Below, piece by piece: positions 1-7,676 of a DNA stretch of 26,954 nt. The stretch lies in contig CAYNDL010000009.1 in the NCBI GenBank assembly GCA_964396115.1, positions 1-26,954 of the forward strand, in the 5' to 3' direction. The position numbers and the translations under genes were made by a program. Positions within the stretch are counted from its first letter, which is position 1; the number at the start of each line of letters is the position of its first letter. Under the pieces are notes generated by a model. The model had not been told where the DNA came from. It saw only the letters and a list, made by a program, of their open reading frames with translations, and did not search any database. This DNA is from CAYNDL01 sp964396115. GTDB taxonomy: Bacteria > Patescibacteriota > Andersenbacteria > UBA10190 > CAIZMI01.

Positions 1-177
1 ATTAGCCCCGCTCCCTGCAACCTGCACATGCAGGCATGTGAAAAAGATCAAATGCGCCCCCTTAGTTTACAGGAGAGAATTCTTTGCCGGCAATCGTCAG
101 TTGTGGATTATCAATACGGCACCCTTTGACACTTGTACCAACGCGTGTCATCATTTGCCCGTCTTTAAACAGCCACG
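1..177. other. Non-coding left edge with a small palindrome
   Basis: No convincing gene is seen here. At 25-40 there is a perfect inverted repeat, CACATGC, two bases, GCATGTG, overlapping a second one (CCTGCA/TGCAGG at 21-34); the loops are too short and there is no T-run, so it is not a standard terminator. A DnaA-box-like 9-mer, TGTGGATTA, lies at 102-110. The yebC promoter candidate occupies the right part. Confidence 0.4.
126..154 (+). promoter_or_regulatory. Candidate sigma-70 promoter for the yebC operon
   Basis: A perfect -35 hexamer TTGACA (126-131) is followed after 17 bases by CATCAT (149-154, four of six matches to TATAAT), with a TG one base upstream of the hexamer (146-147) as in extended -10 promoters. 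The predicted transcript start near 161 leaves about 17 bases before the yebC ATG. It would drive the whole overlapping gene run to 7398. Confidence 0.45.
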
Positions 178-903
178 ATGTCCAAACACTCTAAATGGGC
201 GAAAATCAAACGGCAGAAAGGTGTGACCGACGTGAAGCGGGGCATCGTTTTCTCCAAACTATCGCGGGCGATAACCATTGCCGCCCGTGAAGGTGCAGAT
301 CCCGACAGCAACTTCCGTCTTCGCATGGCAATTGACCGCGCCTTGGCAGAGAACATGCCAAAGGATAACATCCAACGGGCCGTTGAACGCGGAAGCGGAA
401 CAGCAGATGGTGCGACCCTTGAATCAATTGTCATCGAAGCACGAGCGATCGCCGGAAGTGCCCTTCTAATTGATGTCGTTACAGACAACCGTAACCGCTC
501 TTTCAGTGAAATTCGAAAGATACTAACCGACCACGGGTGCAGTCCCACAGAACCGGGAAGTCTACAGTGGCTATTTGAGCGACGAGGCCAAATATTTATC
601 CAAGAGATTAATGACGTTGAAGCCGCCGAACTTGACGCTATTGATCTGGGGGCGATCGAAGTAGACAGTAATGAAAATGCCTTGGAGGTGCTTACTTCCC
701 CCGATTTACTCCATCAAACCACAGCGGCACTGAAATCCAAAGAATATCAGGTTTCATCGGCACAATTAATAATGCATCCAAAGAACACTGTTATTCTCCG
801 GGATGAGGAGTACAATCGACTCCAACAGATAATAGAGATATTGGAGGAACATGAAGATGTCGACGCAGTTACAACAAACGCCGTCCCTCAAAATCAAGAA
901 TAA
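178..903 (+). CDS. yebC: YebC/TACO1-family protein
   Basis: YebC-family proteins are cytoplasmic; members have been described both as transcriptional regulators and as factors that help ribosomes through difficult sequences. The N-terminus MSKHSKWAKIKRQKG is the family hallmark (usual form M-x-GHSKWANIKHRK), followed by the typical region FSKLSRAITIAAREG and a D-N-I-Q-R-A-V-ERG segment. At 241 residues the length is normal for the family. The ATG at 178 is chosen because the conserved motif begins directly there. It is the first gene of a + strand operon and its last 53 bases are shared, in another frame, with ruvC. The yebC-ruvC neighbourhood is common in bacteria, which supports both calls. 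The final dozen residues are not conserved in character and may have been free to accommodate the overlap. Confidence 0.95.
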   Translation: MSKHSKWAKIKRQKGVTDVKRGIVFSKLSRAITIAAREGADPDSNFRLRMAIDRALAENMPKDNIQRAVERGSGTADGATLESIVIEARAIAGSALLIDVVTDNRNRSFSEIRKILTDHGCSPTEPGSLQWLFERRGQIFIQEINDVEAAELDAIDLGAIEVDSNENALEVLTSPDLLHQTTAALKSKEYQVSSAQLIMHPKNTVILRDEEYNRLQQIIEILEEHEDVDAVTTNAVPQNQE

Positions 904-1378
904 CGGACGGAAAATTTTAGGTATCGACCCAGGAACCGCACGCATGGGTTTTGGTATTGCTGAAGAAAAATCCGGCAAGTACTATTGTTGTAGGGTAGGT
1001 TGTTTTACGACACTTCCTTCCGCAAAACCTGCTGAACGCTTAGCGACGTTGCAAACCCAACTAATAGAAATTATCGAACAACAAAAACCAACAGGGGCTG
1101 TGATAGAAAAACTTTTTTTCTCCAAAAACATAAGGACTGCGATGTCGGTTGCAGAAGCCCGCGGAATGGTTATTACAACACTTACCCAGGCTAACATTCC
1201 TATTGTTGAACTATCTCCACAGCACGTTAAAATCGGCGTCACGGGCTACGGAAAGGCGACAAAAAGACAAGTCCAGTTAATGGTCCAACGACTATTTGCC
1301 CTTCCTTCGCCGCCGACGCCGGACGACGCGGCAGATGCTTTAGCCTTAGCCTTTGTGGGTCTTTCCCATTTCCACTAA
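851..1378 (+). CDS. ruvC: Holliday junction resolvase RuvC
   Basis: RuvC cuts four-way DNA junctions during recombination, working with RuvAB, neither of which is in the window. The RNase H-like fold is recognisable: ILGIDPGTARMGFG with catalytic Asp26, VIEKLFF with Glu86, and the C-terminal DAADALALA with Asp159 and Asp162, spaced as in E. coli RuvC (D7, E66, D138, D141). Length is 175 residues, including an unusual extension of about 20 residues before the first strand. Starts available are ATG at 851 or 857; no ATG, GTG or TTG lies closer to the catalytic Asp, so overlap with the end of yebC by 47-53 bases is forced unless a non-standard start is used. The stop codon TAA shares its last base with the ATG of the next gene (TAATG), suggesting translational coupling. 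Confidence 0.94.
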   Translation: MKMSTQLQQTPSLKIKNNGRKILGIDPGTARMGFGIAEEKSGKYYCCRVGCFTTLPSAKPAERLATLQTQLIEIIEQQKPTGAVIEKLFFSKNIRTAMSVAEARGMVITTLTQANIPIVELSPQHVKIGVTGYGKATKRQVQLMVQRLFALPSPPTPDDAADALALAFVGLSHFH

Positions 1379-2886
1379 TGAAAAAATATTTTCTTATATT
1401 AGTTTTATCGGTGATATCAATTCTTGGCCTATCTGCTCACGCCCAAGAAGATGAGCTGAAGGCTAAAGCTGGTCAAGCCCAGGATGTTCTCGCTGGCGAC
1501 GTCGTCTCCTTCGACGCTTCCTCCTCGACCTTACCGCCGGACACATCGGCAAATTTTACCTGGTCCTTCGGGGATGGAACACAAGCTTCGGGCGAACGTG
1601 TAACGCACCAATACCGCCGCTCCGGATCATATTCCGTCCGCCTTTCAGTCAACACCGATGGCAAGACTTCAGAAGACACAACACGGATCCGCGTTTTCCG
1701 ATCAGAGAGGCTTTTGCTGATCGACGGGACAGCCACCGAAGAAAAAATTAATACTTTAAAGGAAAGGGCTGCCGAAGAGGACATCTTGCTTACGATCATT
1801 GAGCCGCAAACAACGGCAACTACTGAAGCAGAGAGTATTGCTCGTCAAACATTAGACAAAAGAACAAGTCTCGAGAGATCTCCTCTCATCTTCGTTTGGG
1901 CTTCTGGTACACGAGGAACAGACGTTATCTCAAACATCGGCCAGTTGCTCGGCAAAGATTCACCCGAAGCAAAGAGAAAGTTGCACATAGAAGAAAAGGG
2001 TGTCGTCTTGATCACTGATCAGCCCTTCTCGATCGTAGCAAGGCCAGCCCAAACTGCCTTCAATGTTATGAGACCGCAATATGTCCTCCTTGCTCGACCC
2101 GAAACCCTTTCACTCTTGGTTACAACCAGAACGTCTGATGACGCACTTTCAACTATTCGGACGCAGAATTCCCAATATTGGAACCTGGGACCACACAGTG
2201 AACGGGCAGTATTAAAACTAATGCCCTGGAACGCTCTCTCCTATGTTGTGAACGCGCTTGTGAATTGGGGAGTACCGACATCTAGCATCATTCTTGTGTT
2301 GATGTTGCCAATTATTGCTACGCTCTTGGCTTTTTCCCGACAAGTAATCGGGATGAAGGCTTTCGGTATTTTTACGCCTGCAGCTGTTACCCTCTCCTTT
2401 TTGGCAATCGGCTTGTCTTACGGTTTGATAATTTTCTTGATCGTATTATTAGCAGCCACGGCATCACGATTTCTTCTCCGCCGATTCCGCCTTTTGTACC
2501 TGCCCCGCATGGCTCTTGTACTTACCGTAACATCATTTGCTGTCTTAGGATTATTTGCAATCAACGGCTATTTCTTGAAACAAACTGGCATTCTAACATT
2601 TTCAGTCTTCCCCATCTTGATCCTTGTCTCACTAGCCGAGCAGTTTGTTGAAGCACAAATTCGTCTCGGGATCCGCCCAGCTGTTGGCTTGACCCTCGAA
2701 ACACTTTTGTTATCGATTATCTCTACATTGATCATCCAGTGGGACGCCTTGCAGACGCTGGTCCTTGGTTTTCCAGAAATTATTTTGGTCACAATTCCAA
2801 TTAATGTCTTACTCGGCAAGTGGACAGGACTAAGGCTTTCGGAATACATTCGTTTCCGTAAAATCCTATTCCCAAGCAAATCATGA
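1378..2886 (+). CDS. Secreted PKD domain plus seven-helix membrane protein (7TM-transglutaminase family relative)
   Basis: A signal peptide (1-22, ending AHA) is followed by a PKD/Ig-like domain (about 25-107; FTWSFGDGT and the closing GSYSVRLSV are typical), then an unrecognised mixed alpha/beta extracytoplasmic region (about 110-270) and seven hydrophobic segments near 302-319, 329-345, 347-364, 378-398, 405-421, 434-453 and 456-480. The first helices read LPIIATLLAFSRQVIGMKAFGIF, much like the seven-helix domain that in Proteobacteria is fused to an inactive transglutaminase. That family is encoded with a RimK-like ligase and a RimB-like protease, exactly what follows here. The expected transglutaminase domain appears to be replaced by PKD plus the middle region. 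It overlaps ruvC by one base and the ligase gene by four (ATGA). Function is unproven; a membrane anchor or sensor for the ligase/protease is an inference. Confidence 0.82.
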   Translation: MKKYFLILVLSVISILGLSAHAQEDELKAKAGQAQDVLAGDVVSFDASSSTLPPDTSANFTWSFGDGTQASGERVTHQYRRSGSYSVRLSVNTDGKTSEDTTRIRVFRSERLLLIDGTATEEKINTLKERAAEEDILLTIIEPQTTATTEAESIARQTLDKRTSLERSPLIFVWASGTRGTDVISNIGQLLGKDSPEAKRKLHIEEKGVVLITDQPFSIVARPAQTAFNVMRPQYVLLARPETLSLLVTTRTSDDALSTIRTQNSQYWNLGPHSERAVLKLMPWNALSYVVNALVNWGVPTSSIILVLMLPIIATLLAFSRQVIGMKAFGIFTPAAVTLSFLAIGLSYGLIIFLIVLLAATASRFLLRRFRLLYLPRMALVLTVTSFAVLGLFAINGYFLKQTGILTFSVFPILILVSLAEQFVEAQIRLGIRPAVGLTLETLLLSIISTLIIQWDALQTLVLGFPEIILVTIPINVLLGKWTGLRLSEYIRFRKILFPSKS

Positions 2887-4184
2887 GCTCACTGACAAAA
2901 AGAAGACGCAACGTCCTGGGAATGAACGCCAGGATATTGAGCTACATCCGTCCGCTAAATTCATATAAAGCTTCGAAGATCGCTGGAGATAAGCTGGCCA
3001 CAAAAGCAATCCTTACCGAGCATGATATCCCTACCCCGCGTCTCTACGGCGTCATCCGTTCCCGACGTGACCTGGAAAGATATGACTGGGCAAAGCTCCC
3101 TGCCAGTTTTGTTCTGAAACCTAACTACGGTTATGGGGGCGCAGGAATTTTGGTTTTATTTGGAAGAAACAAAAAAGGCCAATGGGTAAAATCAAACCGC
3201 ACGCCCATTGAAATTGAAGATGTAAGAGAAAGAACATTCGACATTCTCGACGGAAATTTTTCAATCAACAACGTCCCCGACATCGCTTTCTTTGAACAGC
3301 GAGTCCGAGTATCTAAGGAGCTAAAACCTTTTTCTCCAGGAGGAATACCGGACCTGCGGATTCTTGTGGCAAACTTTGTGCCGGTAATGGCAATGTTAAG
3401 GCTGCCTACGCCTGAATCGCAAGGTCGATCCAATTTGCATATGGGGGGCATCGGTGCAGGTATTGACTTGGGCACGGGAAAAACAGTCTCGGCAATAATG
3501 CGCGACAAATATATAACTTATTACCCCGGAACGAGACTGCGCCTTGCAGATATTGGCATAGAAAATTTCAGGGAGATACTCCATTTAGCAGCAAAAACTG
3601 CACACGCCCTAAACCTCGGTTACACAGGTATAGACATCGCAGTGGACCGTGAAGAAGGACCGATGGTCTTAGAAGTCAACTCCCGACCAGGACTTTCAAT
3701 CCAGCTGGCCAACAGGACCACCTTGCGCGACCGACTTCGACGTTTAGAAGAATTAACAGTGCGTAATCCTGAACACGCCGTGGACATTGCCCTTTCTTTG
3801 TTCACCCAGATGAATAACGAGAAAAAAAGGAAAAGGATCGGTGTGAGAGAAAATGTGCTTATTTTCGATGCGGAAGGAACTCCACACCCCTACGTAGCCA
3901 AAATAGATACAGGCGCATACCGTTCGTCCATTGACCGCGACCTTGCCGAGTCTTATGGGCTGCTTAAACGGAATTTGGTCCACAAAAAACTTATCAAGAG
4001 CGCATTAGGACGGGAAGAAAGACAAGTAATTCCACTAAAATTCATTTTAGGAGGAGAACAAATTTCAACCGAGGTAACCATAGCCGCGCGCGGCCACTTG
4101 AAGCATGAGCTCTTGATCGGCCGAAGAGACCTGGCACCTTTTGTAATAGATCCTCTCATCAAAGGTCCGCCAAAACAGGGTTAA
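2883..4184 (+). CDS. RimK-like ATP-grasp ligase fused to RimB-like aspartyl protease
   Basis: This protein joins two enzymes that are usually separate. Residues about 1-300 are an ATP-grasp amino-acid ligase of the alpha-L-glutamate-ligase-like group: the opening VLGMNARILSYIRPLN and DKLATKAILTEHDIPTP match that group, KPNYGYGGAG (79-88) is the flexible nucleotide-binding loop, and MVLEVNSRPG carries the metal ligands Glu264 and Asn266. Residues about 320-433 are a retropepsin-like domain of the RimB (ATP-dependent zinc protease, misnamed) family: IDTGAYRSSI with catalytic Asp342-Thr-Gly, and LLIGRRDL near the end. Together they suggest one protein that both adds and removes amino acids, by analogy with RimK/RimB handling poly-glutamate on ribosomal protein S6. 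The substrate here is unknown. Translationally coupled (ATGA) to the PKD-7TM gene, so a membrane-linked complex is likely. Confidence 0.88.
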   Translation: MSSLTKRRRNVLGMNARILSYIRPLNSYKASKIAGDKLATKAILTEHDIPTPRLYGVIRSRRDLERYDWAKLPASFVLKPNYGYGGAGILVLFGRNKKGQWVKSNRTPIEIEDVRERTFDILDGNFSINNVPDIAFFEQRVRVSKELKPFSPGGIPDLRILVANFVPVMAMLRLPTPESQGRSNLHMGGIGAGIDLGTGKTVSAIMRDKYITYYPGTRLRLADIGIENFREILHLAAKTAHALNLGYTGIDIAVDREEGPMVLEVNSRPGLSIQLANRTTLRDRLRRLEELTVRNPEHAVDIALSLFTQMNNEKKRKRIGVRENVLIFDAEGTPHPYVAKIDTGAYRSSIDRDLAESYGLLKRNLVHKKLIKSALGREERQVIPLKFILGGEQISTEVTIAARGHLKHELLIGRRDLAPFVIDPLIKGPPKQG

Positions 4185-4204
4185 AAAAAGAAAATATTAA
4201 TGAC

Positions 4205-7072
4205 TTGCGTTATCAGCCCGTTAGGCATAAACTCCGGGTGGGCATGTCCGTTCGCCGTTTCACTCCCGAGAGTGAACCAAAAACATCTCATCCTCGGGGA
4301 ACAATCCGTCGAAAGCGCCATTTTCGTTTTGGCCGCGCTTTTACTTTTGTATCATTTGCCGTCCTCTTGATCGGCATTGTTTACGTTTTCTGGATCCTAA
4401 AGGACATACCGGACCCAAGGAAGTTGGGCGAAATAAAGGCTGCGGAATCAACAAAAATTTATGACCGCACTGGAACCAATCTGCTGTACGAATTCGGCCA
4501 GGTTCACCGGACGTGGGTTGGTCTAGACCAAATATCTCCGTATTTAAGAAACGCGACCGTTGCTATTGAAGACAAGGACTTCTATAAGCATGGCGGCATC
4601 AGCGTAACCGGCATCATGCGGGCATTACTTGCCGACTTACGCGGCAAAGCAACTCAGGGCGGGTCTTCAATTACCCAACAGTTAGTAAAGATCCAGTTCC
4701 TTACACCTGAAAAAACGTTGACCCGAAAGATCCGGGAAGCCGTATTGGCACTGCAAGTAGACCGGCAACTGACAAAAGAACAAATTTTGGAAAATTATTT
4801 AAATATCATACCTTACGGCGCGAATGCGAGCGGTGCGGAGGCAGCTGCGCAGGCATTTTTTGGCACTTCAGCTAAGGATTTAACTCTTCCCCAGGCTGCA
4901 ATTCTTGCTGCTCTTCCAAACGCCCCTTCGCTTTTTTCGCCTTATGGTTCGCACGTAGACCGCCTTTACGCACGCCAAAGGGCAATCTTAGATGCGATGG
5001 CGAAACAGGGCTACATAACAAAAGAGGAAGCTGAGGCTGCTAAAGAAGTTAAAATAACTTTCAGAAAAAGAGCGGACCGCATAGTCGCTCCCCATTTTGT
5101 GTTCTATGTTCGTGAACAGCTAGAAAAGGAGTACGGGGACACTGTTTTAGAGAGTGGGCTAAAGATCACCACAACGTTGGATCTGAACATGCAAAGAGCT
5201 GCGGAGGATGCGGTCGCGAAACAAGCCCCAAAGAATGCCAAAAGAAATGCAAAAAATGCGGCGTTCGTCGCCCTTAATCCAAAAAATGGCGACGTACTGA
5301 GTATGGTCGGGAGCGTTGACTACTTCGACACCGATAACGACGGCAACGTGAATGTTGCGATCCGCCCTCGTTCTCCAGGCTCGTCTTTTAAACCAATCGT
5401 TTATACTCAACTGTTACGCGAAGGATACACTGCTGAAACCGTCTTTAACGACGTACCTATCGATTTTGGGACGCCCAGCAAGCCATATCGTCCCCTGAAC
5501 TACAACAAAACATTCAGCGGACCAGTTACCATGCGACAGGCACTCGCACAGTCATTAAACGTTCCGGCCGTACAGGCACTATATTTGGCAGGCATGAAAG
5601 ACACTCTTGCATTAGCGAGAGACATGGGATTCACATCACTTACTGACCCGGATCGCTTCGGATTATCGCTCGTTCTTGGAGGAGGAGAGGTGCGCCTAAT
5701 CGACCTAGTCTCTGCCTACAGTATTTTTGCTACTGAAGGCCTGAGGCATCCGGTCCGTTCAATCCTGAAAGTTGAAGATCCCTCTAAAAGAGTACTGTAC
5801 GACATCACTCGCGACCAACCGCAGGAAAACCGCGTACTTGATGCTGAAATAGCACGCGGTATCACTGACATCTTGTCTGATAACGGAGCAAGAGCCCCTG
5901 TTTTTGGCACGGGAAGCCCCTTACAACTAGGAGCCAGACCGGTAGCGGCAAAGACAGGTACAGCACAAGAATACCGTGATGGTTGGACCATTGGTTTCAC
6001 TCCCAGCCTAGTGGCTGGTGTCTGGGTAGGAAATAACAACAATACACCCATGCAAGCGGAATCTGGTGTGGAAGCAGCAGCGCCCATCTGGAACTCATTT
6101 ATGAGGACTGTTCTAAATAACACTCCTATCGAGTACTTCACAAAACCAAAACCATCCAATCTTGATAAAGTCGTCTTAAACGGCAAGCTACCGGAAAAAA
6201 CTTATCGTTACGATAAGGATTCGGGCACTATCCTCCCTTCGGATTGTCCGGTGGCTGTTGGCCAAACAACCAACTTCATCAACTTCCGATCAATTCTTTA
6301 TTTCCTCAGTAAGGACAACCCACGTGGAGATCAGCCGCAAAATCCAGAGAGTGATCCAATGTTCGCCCAATGGGAAGCAGGTGTTTCTTCGTGGAGAGAT
6401 AAATGGAACAAAGAACACCCTAACGAAGCAAAAAAGTATGTCGACAATTTGCCTGATGTCTCTTGCAGCCCAGACATGTTCGAAGATCTTCCATCCATTT
6501 CATTCACGTCTCCTGTAGACCAAACAATCAAGAAGTCACCCGTCAAAGTATCTGCCGACATAAACGCTCCGGATCGTGTAACAAAGGTTGAGTTCTACGC
6601 TAATGACCAGAAGATAGGTGAAAGAAAAGAAGAACCGTGGGAAGCTCTCTATAAGTTCCCCTCCTCAACTTCTGGACAGGTAGTGCTTAAAATTAGGGCG
6701 ACTACTGAAAAAAACCGCATCGGACAAGCCTCACGCACGATACTAGTAAACCCGGATTCAAGCGTTCCGCGTGTTAACCTCCTGACACCTTGGCCAAACG
6801 ACACACTTACAGCAGAAGATTTTCCTTTTAACGTTAAGGTTAGTGCGAGTGATCCTAGCGGGTTACGAGCGGTAGATGTGTTATATAAACCCCTAAACGG
6901 CGACAAGACTACGCGCATTGGACGGATTGATAATCCCACACAGAATGGAAGTTTATTCGAAATAACTTGGAAAGATATCCCTGCACCTGGCGAATACGAG
7001 ATATGGGCGCAGGCTACTGACAAAACAGGAAATAAGGCACAAACTTCAGCAATAAAAGTCACTGTCCCATGA
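4205..7072 (+). CDS. Class A penicillin-binding protein with Ig-like C-terminal domains
   Basis: A bifunctional peptidoglycan polymerase and cross-linker anchored by one transmembrane helix (about 46-65) after a basic cytoplasmic tail. The glycosyltransferase family 51 domain shows AIEDKDFYKHGG with catalytic Glu122 and GGSSITQQLVK. The transpeptidase domain has all three motifs: SSFK (nucleophile Ser393, Lys396), SLN (450-452) and KTG (583-585). Residues from about 762 to 955 form two Ig-like beta modules (IRATTEKNRIGQASRTILV; EIWAQATDKTGNKAQTS), making the protein longer than many PBP1a proteins and possibly wall- or surface-binding. The start is uncertain: the longest form begins with TTG at 4205; an ATG at 4244 (residue 14) preceded by a G-rich GGGTGGG is a good alternative. 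Twenty bases separate it from the ligase gene and it overlaps darA by ATGA. Confidence 0.93.
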   Translation: MRYQPVRHKLRVGMSVRRFTPESEPKTSHPRGTIRRKRHFRFGRAFTFVSFAVLLIGIVYVFWILKDIPDPRKLGEIKAAESTKIYDRTGTNLLYEFGQVHRTWVGLDQISPYLRNATVAIEDKDFYKHGGISVTGIMRALLADLRGKATQGGSSITQQLVKIQFLTPEKTLTRKIREAVLALQVDRQLTKEQILENYLNIIPYGANASGAEAAAQAFFGTSAKDLTLPQAAILAALPNAPSLFSPYGSHVDRLYARQRAILDAMAKQGYITKEEAEAAKEVKITFRKRADRIVAPHFVFYVREQLEKEYGDTVLESGLKITTTLDLNMQRAAEDAVAKQAPKNAKRNAKNAAFVALNPKNGDVLSMVGSVDYFDTDNDGNVNVAIRPRSPGSSFKPIVYTQLLREGYTAETVFNDVPIDFGTPSKPYRPLNYNKTFSGPVTMRQALAQSLNVPAVQALYLAGMKDTLALARDMGFTSLTDPDRFGLSLVLGGGEVRLIDLVSAYSIFATEGLRHPVRSILKVEDPSKRVLYDITRDQPQENRVLDAEIARGITDILSDNGARAPVFGTGSPLQLGARPVAAKTGTAQEYRDGWTIGFTPSLVAGVWVGNNNNTPMQAESGVEAAAPIWNSFMRTVLNNTPIEYFTKPKPSNLDKVVLNGKLPEKTYRYDKDSGTILPSDCPVAVGQTTNFINFRSILYFLSKDNPRGDQPQNPESDPMFAQWEAGVSSWRDKWNKEHPNEAKKYVDNLPDVSCSPDMFEDLPSISFTSPVDQTIKKSPVKVSADINAPDRVTKVEFYANDQKIGERKEEPWEALYKFPSSTSGQVVLKIRATTEKNRIGQASRTILVNPDSSVPRVNLLTPWPNDTLTAEDFPFNVKVSASDPSGLRAVDVLYKPLNGDKTTRIGRIDNPTQNGSLFEITWKDIPAPGEYEIWAQATDKTGNKAQTSAIKVTVP

Positions 7073-7398
7073 AACTCTTAATTGCTTTCATTAGAAAAGA
7101 AGACGGACCAAAATTACTCCGATCCTTACGAGATGAAAAAATTTCTGTTACATCAATGGAGAGTGAGGGAGGTTTCTTGCGCCAAAAGAACCTTACTCTG
7201 CTCATGGCCTTATCCGAACAGGAAGTCATAGTGGCCAAACGAATAATCGAAGAGATCTGCAAATCCCACACTGAAAGAATTGATACCACCTTTGCTGCAG
7301 GAGACATTGAGAGCGTAGGCCTGCCATCACAAACGGACGTGGTCGTTGGTGGAGCTACTATACTTATTTTGGATATAGCAGAAAAAATAAAGATTTAA
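7069..7398 (+). CDS. darA: Cyclic-di-AMP receptor, DarA/PstA family
   Basis: A 109-residue PII-like protein. The N-terminus MKLLIAFIRKEDGPKLLRSL and the core GGFLRQKNLTLLMAL are characteristic of the family (PF06153). Thr28, Gly35, Phe36, Leu37 and Asn41 sit at positions that, as I recall, contact the nucleotide in characterised PstA/DarA proteins; this is from family knowledge and not an alignment run here. The protein is a soluble trimeric sensor with no enzymatic motif; its downstream target is unknown in most bacteria. It overlaps the penicillin-binding protein by four bases (ATGA), so the two are co-translated, which links c-di-AMP sensing to cell-wall synthesis in this organism (inference). 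It converges on dciA with only two bases between stop codons. Confidence 0.88.
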   Translation: MKLLIAFIRKEDGPKLLRSLRDEKISVTSMESEGGFLRQKNLTLLMALSEQEVIVAKRIIEEICKSHTERIDTTFAAGDIESVGLPSQTDVVVGGATILILDIAEKIKI

Positions 7399-7400
7399 TC

Positions 7401-7676
7401 TTAGTCAAGATAAACGTACACTCTCCGGACGACATCGAGGCCGAATAAGCTATTTATTTCCTCGATCAAATCTCGTTCGAGCCATAACAGCATCGCACGC
7501 CAAGGAATGGTTGTCGTGCTTAGTTTAATTATTCCGTTTTTTACGCTAATAACTTGAAAAGGAACATTGTCTGGCCAACGCTTTTTAGCGCACCTTAATA
7601 ATGCCTCACGAACATCTTCATTCTCTACCCTGCGTGGCTGCCTTGGGCGGCCGATATTTAGCTTAGTTAATGCCAT
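7401..7676 (-). CDS. dciA: DciA-like protein (DUF721), helicase-loading factor candidate
   Basis: A 91-residue protein with the DUF721/DciA fold signature: an N-terminal basic stretch (KLNIGRPRQPRR), then VISVKNGIIKLSTTTIPWRAMLLWLERDLIEEIN, which corresponds to the family pattern of a beta-hairpin followed by a Trp-containing helix rich in Leu and Glu. DciA is the ancestral loader of the replicative helicase DnaB in most bacteria that lack DnaC/DnaI. Position at the end of dnaA-dnaN-recF supports this role strongly. It overlaps the end of recF by 14 bases. Sequence similarity within this family is low, so the call rests on pattern plus context. No Shine-Dalgarno is visible before its ATG. Confidence 0.75.
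   Translation of the reverse strand: MALTKLNIGRPRQPRRVENEDVREALLRCAKKRWPDNVPFQVISVKNGIIKLSTTTIPWRAMLLWLERDLIEEINSLFGLDVVRRVYVYLD

Noticed and set aside
25..40. Palindrome at the left edge as a terminator
   Set aside because: The loop would be only two bases and no T-run follows.
38..226. Open frame of 62 codons at the left edge overlapping the start of yebC
   Set aside because: It runs through the yebC promoter and conserved N-terminus in another frame and its product has no recognisable character.
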